Shown here piece by piece: positions 6,046-6,531 of a DNA stretch of 6,531 nt. Each line of letters begins with the position of its first letter. Within the stretch, counting starts at the first letter, position 1. Location: positions 1 through 6,531 of the forward strand of contig DNJM01000065.1 in assembly GCA_003489085.1 (NCBI GenBank), given 5' to 3'. Below the pieces are notes generated by a model, which was not told where the DNA came from, searched no databases, and was given only the letters and a program-made list of their open reading frames with translations. Origin of the DNA: Lachnospiraceae bacterium. GTDB lineage: Bacteria; Bacillota; Clostridia; Lachnospirales; Lachnospiraceae. A program made the position numbers and the translations under genes.

Positions 6046-6531
6046 CTATCTTCGCATATACCGACGCAGCATCGGTACACAATTGTACAGCATTTCCAAT
6101 GTATAGTCAATTTCTTCTCTTGTCGTAAATTCCGACATACTAAACCGCAGTGTCGATTCCAGATACTCTTTCGGAACACCCATACTCTTCAGAACGCTGC
6201 TGATGCCTGGATGGTTGGATGCGCATGCGGAACCTGAAGATACATAAATTCCCTTTTCTTCCAGCGTATGCAGAAGCACTTCACTGCGGATTCCGGCAAA
6301 GCCCACACTCACAATATGCGGCGCACTGCTCTCATCACAGGCTCCGTGCACCATGATACGATCTATTCTTCCCAGCCCTTCTATAAAATGCTTTTTTAAC
6401 CAGCGCATTCTTTCTGTCTTCTCGTCCAGATCCGTATAAATCAGCTTCGACGCCAGGCCGAGTCCTGCGATACCCGGTACATTTTCCGTACCGGAACGGA
6501 TATTTTTCTGCTGCTCGCCGCCAAATACAAC
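6046..6531 (-). CDS. Cysteine desulfurase (NifS/IscS family), N-terminal part outside window
   Basis: The open frame runs to the window edge, so the 161 visible residues are the C-terminal portion of a class V aminotransferase-fold, PLP-dependent enzyme that takes sulfur from cysteine as a persulfide. The family signature FGGEQQKNIRSGTENV (fragment residues 3-18) and the active-site loop SSGSACAS, with the catalytic Cys at fragment residue 103, are intact. The end (SMSEFTTREEID) is also typical. The ATG at 6406-6408 is internal and is not the start. Full family length is near 380-400 residues, so some 220-240 residues lie beyond base 6531. It sits 30 bases before thiI. In Bacillus the pair NifZ-ThiI works in the same way, with NifZ serving as the dedicated persulfide donor, so this is probably the functional counterpart. 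General Fe-S assembly cannot be excluded from the sequence alone. Confidence 0.95.
   Translation of the reverse strand, partial: VVFGGEQQKNIRSGTENVPGIAGLGLASKLIYTDLDEKTERMRWLKKHFIEGLGRIDRIMVHGACDESSAPHIVSVGFAGIRSEVLLHTLEEKGIYVSSGSACASNHPGISSVLKSMGVPKEYLESTLRFSMSEFTTREEIDYTLEMLYNCVPMLRRYMRR

Noticed and set aside
6406..6408. ATG as start of a short 120-residue desulfurase-like protein
   Set aside because: The frame stays open upstream to the window edge and encodes the conserved RSGTENV motif, so this ATG is internal to a longer gene.

Overview
The window reads as a chromosomal segment of a low-to-moderate GC Firmicute of class Clostridia, most likely a gut-type Lachnospiraceae. The grounds are protein character (Fur, RNase J, IreB/ReoM and YrzB-type proteins, a ThiI without rhodanese domain), strong GGAGG-type ribosome binding sites, and the gene order ireB-ruvX-yrzB followed by fur and RNase J. 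The genus cannot be fixed by eye. Coding density is high and no mobile element, CRISPR array, rRNA or tRNA gene was found.

Layout, from the right edge in the direction of transcription (minus strand unless noted). (1) 6531-6046: C-terminal part of a cysteine desulfurase, cut by the window edge, then thiI (6015-4834), the tRNA 4-thiouridine sulfurtransferase. They form a sulfur-transfer pair closed by a hairpin terminator just after the thiI stop. (2) 4481-4717, plus strand: a 78-residue HPr-like protein with its own strong promoter and its own terminator. It lacks the catalytic histidine loop but keeps the regulatory serine motif. (3) 4346-3060: mtaB, a radical-SAM tRNA methylthiotransferase, divergent from the HPr-like gene. 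(4) 3003-1: a compact run ireB (reoM) - ruvX (yqgF) - DUF1292/yrzB - fur-family regulator - rnj (RNase J, starting at TTG and cut by the left edge). A good sigma-A-type promoter sits in the 56-base gap before ireB, with its -35 over the mtaB stop codon.

Functionally, two blocks modify tRNA using sulfur and iron-sulfur chemistry (cysteine desulfurase/ThiI and MtaB). The long block joins cell-wall control (IreB/ReoM), nucleic-acid maintenance (RuvX), metal-dependent transcription control (Fur type) and global mRNA decay (RNase J). Each gene is a recognisable housekeeping family. I see no convincing undescribed system. The most interesting items are the His-less, Ser-retaining HPr-like protein, the co-transcription of a Fur regulator with RNase J, and some details of promoters and start sites.
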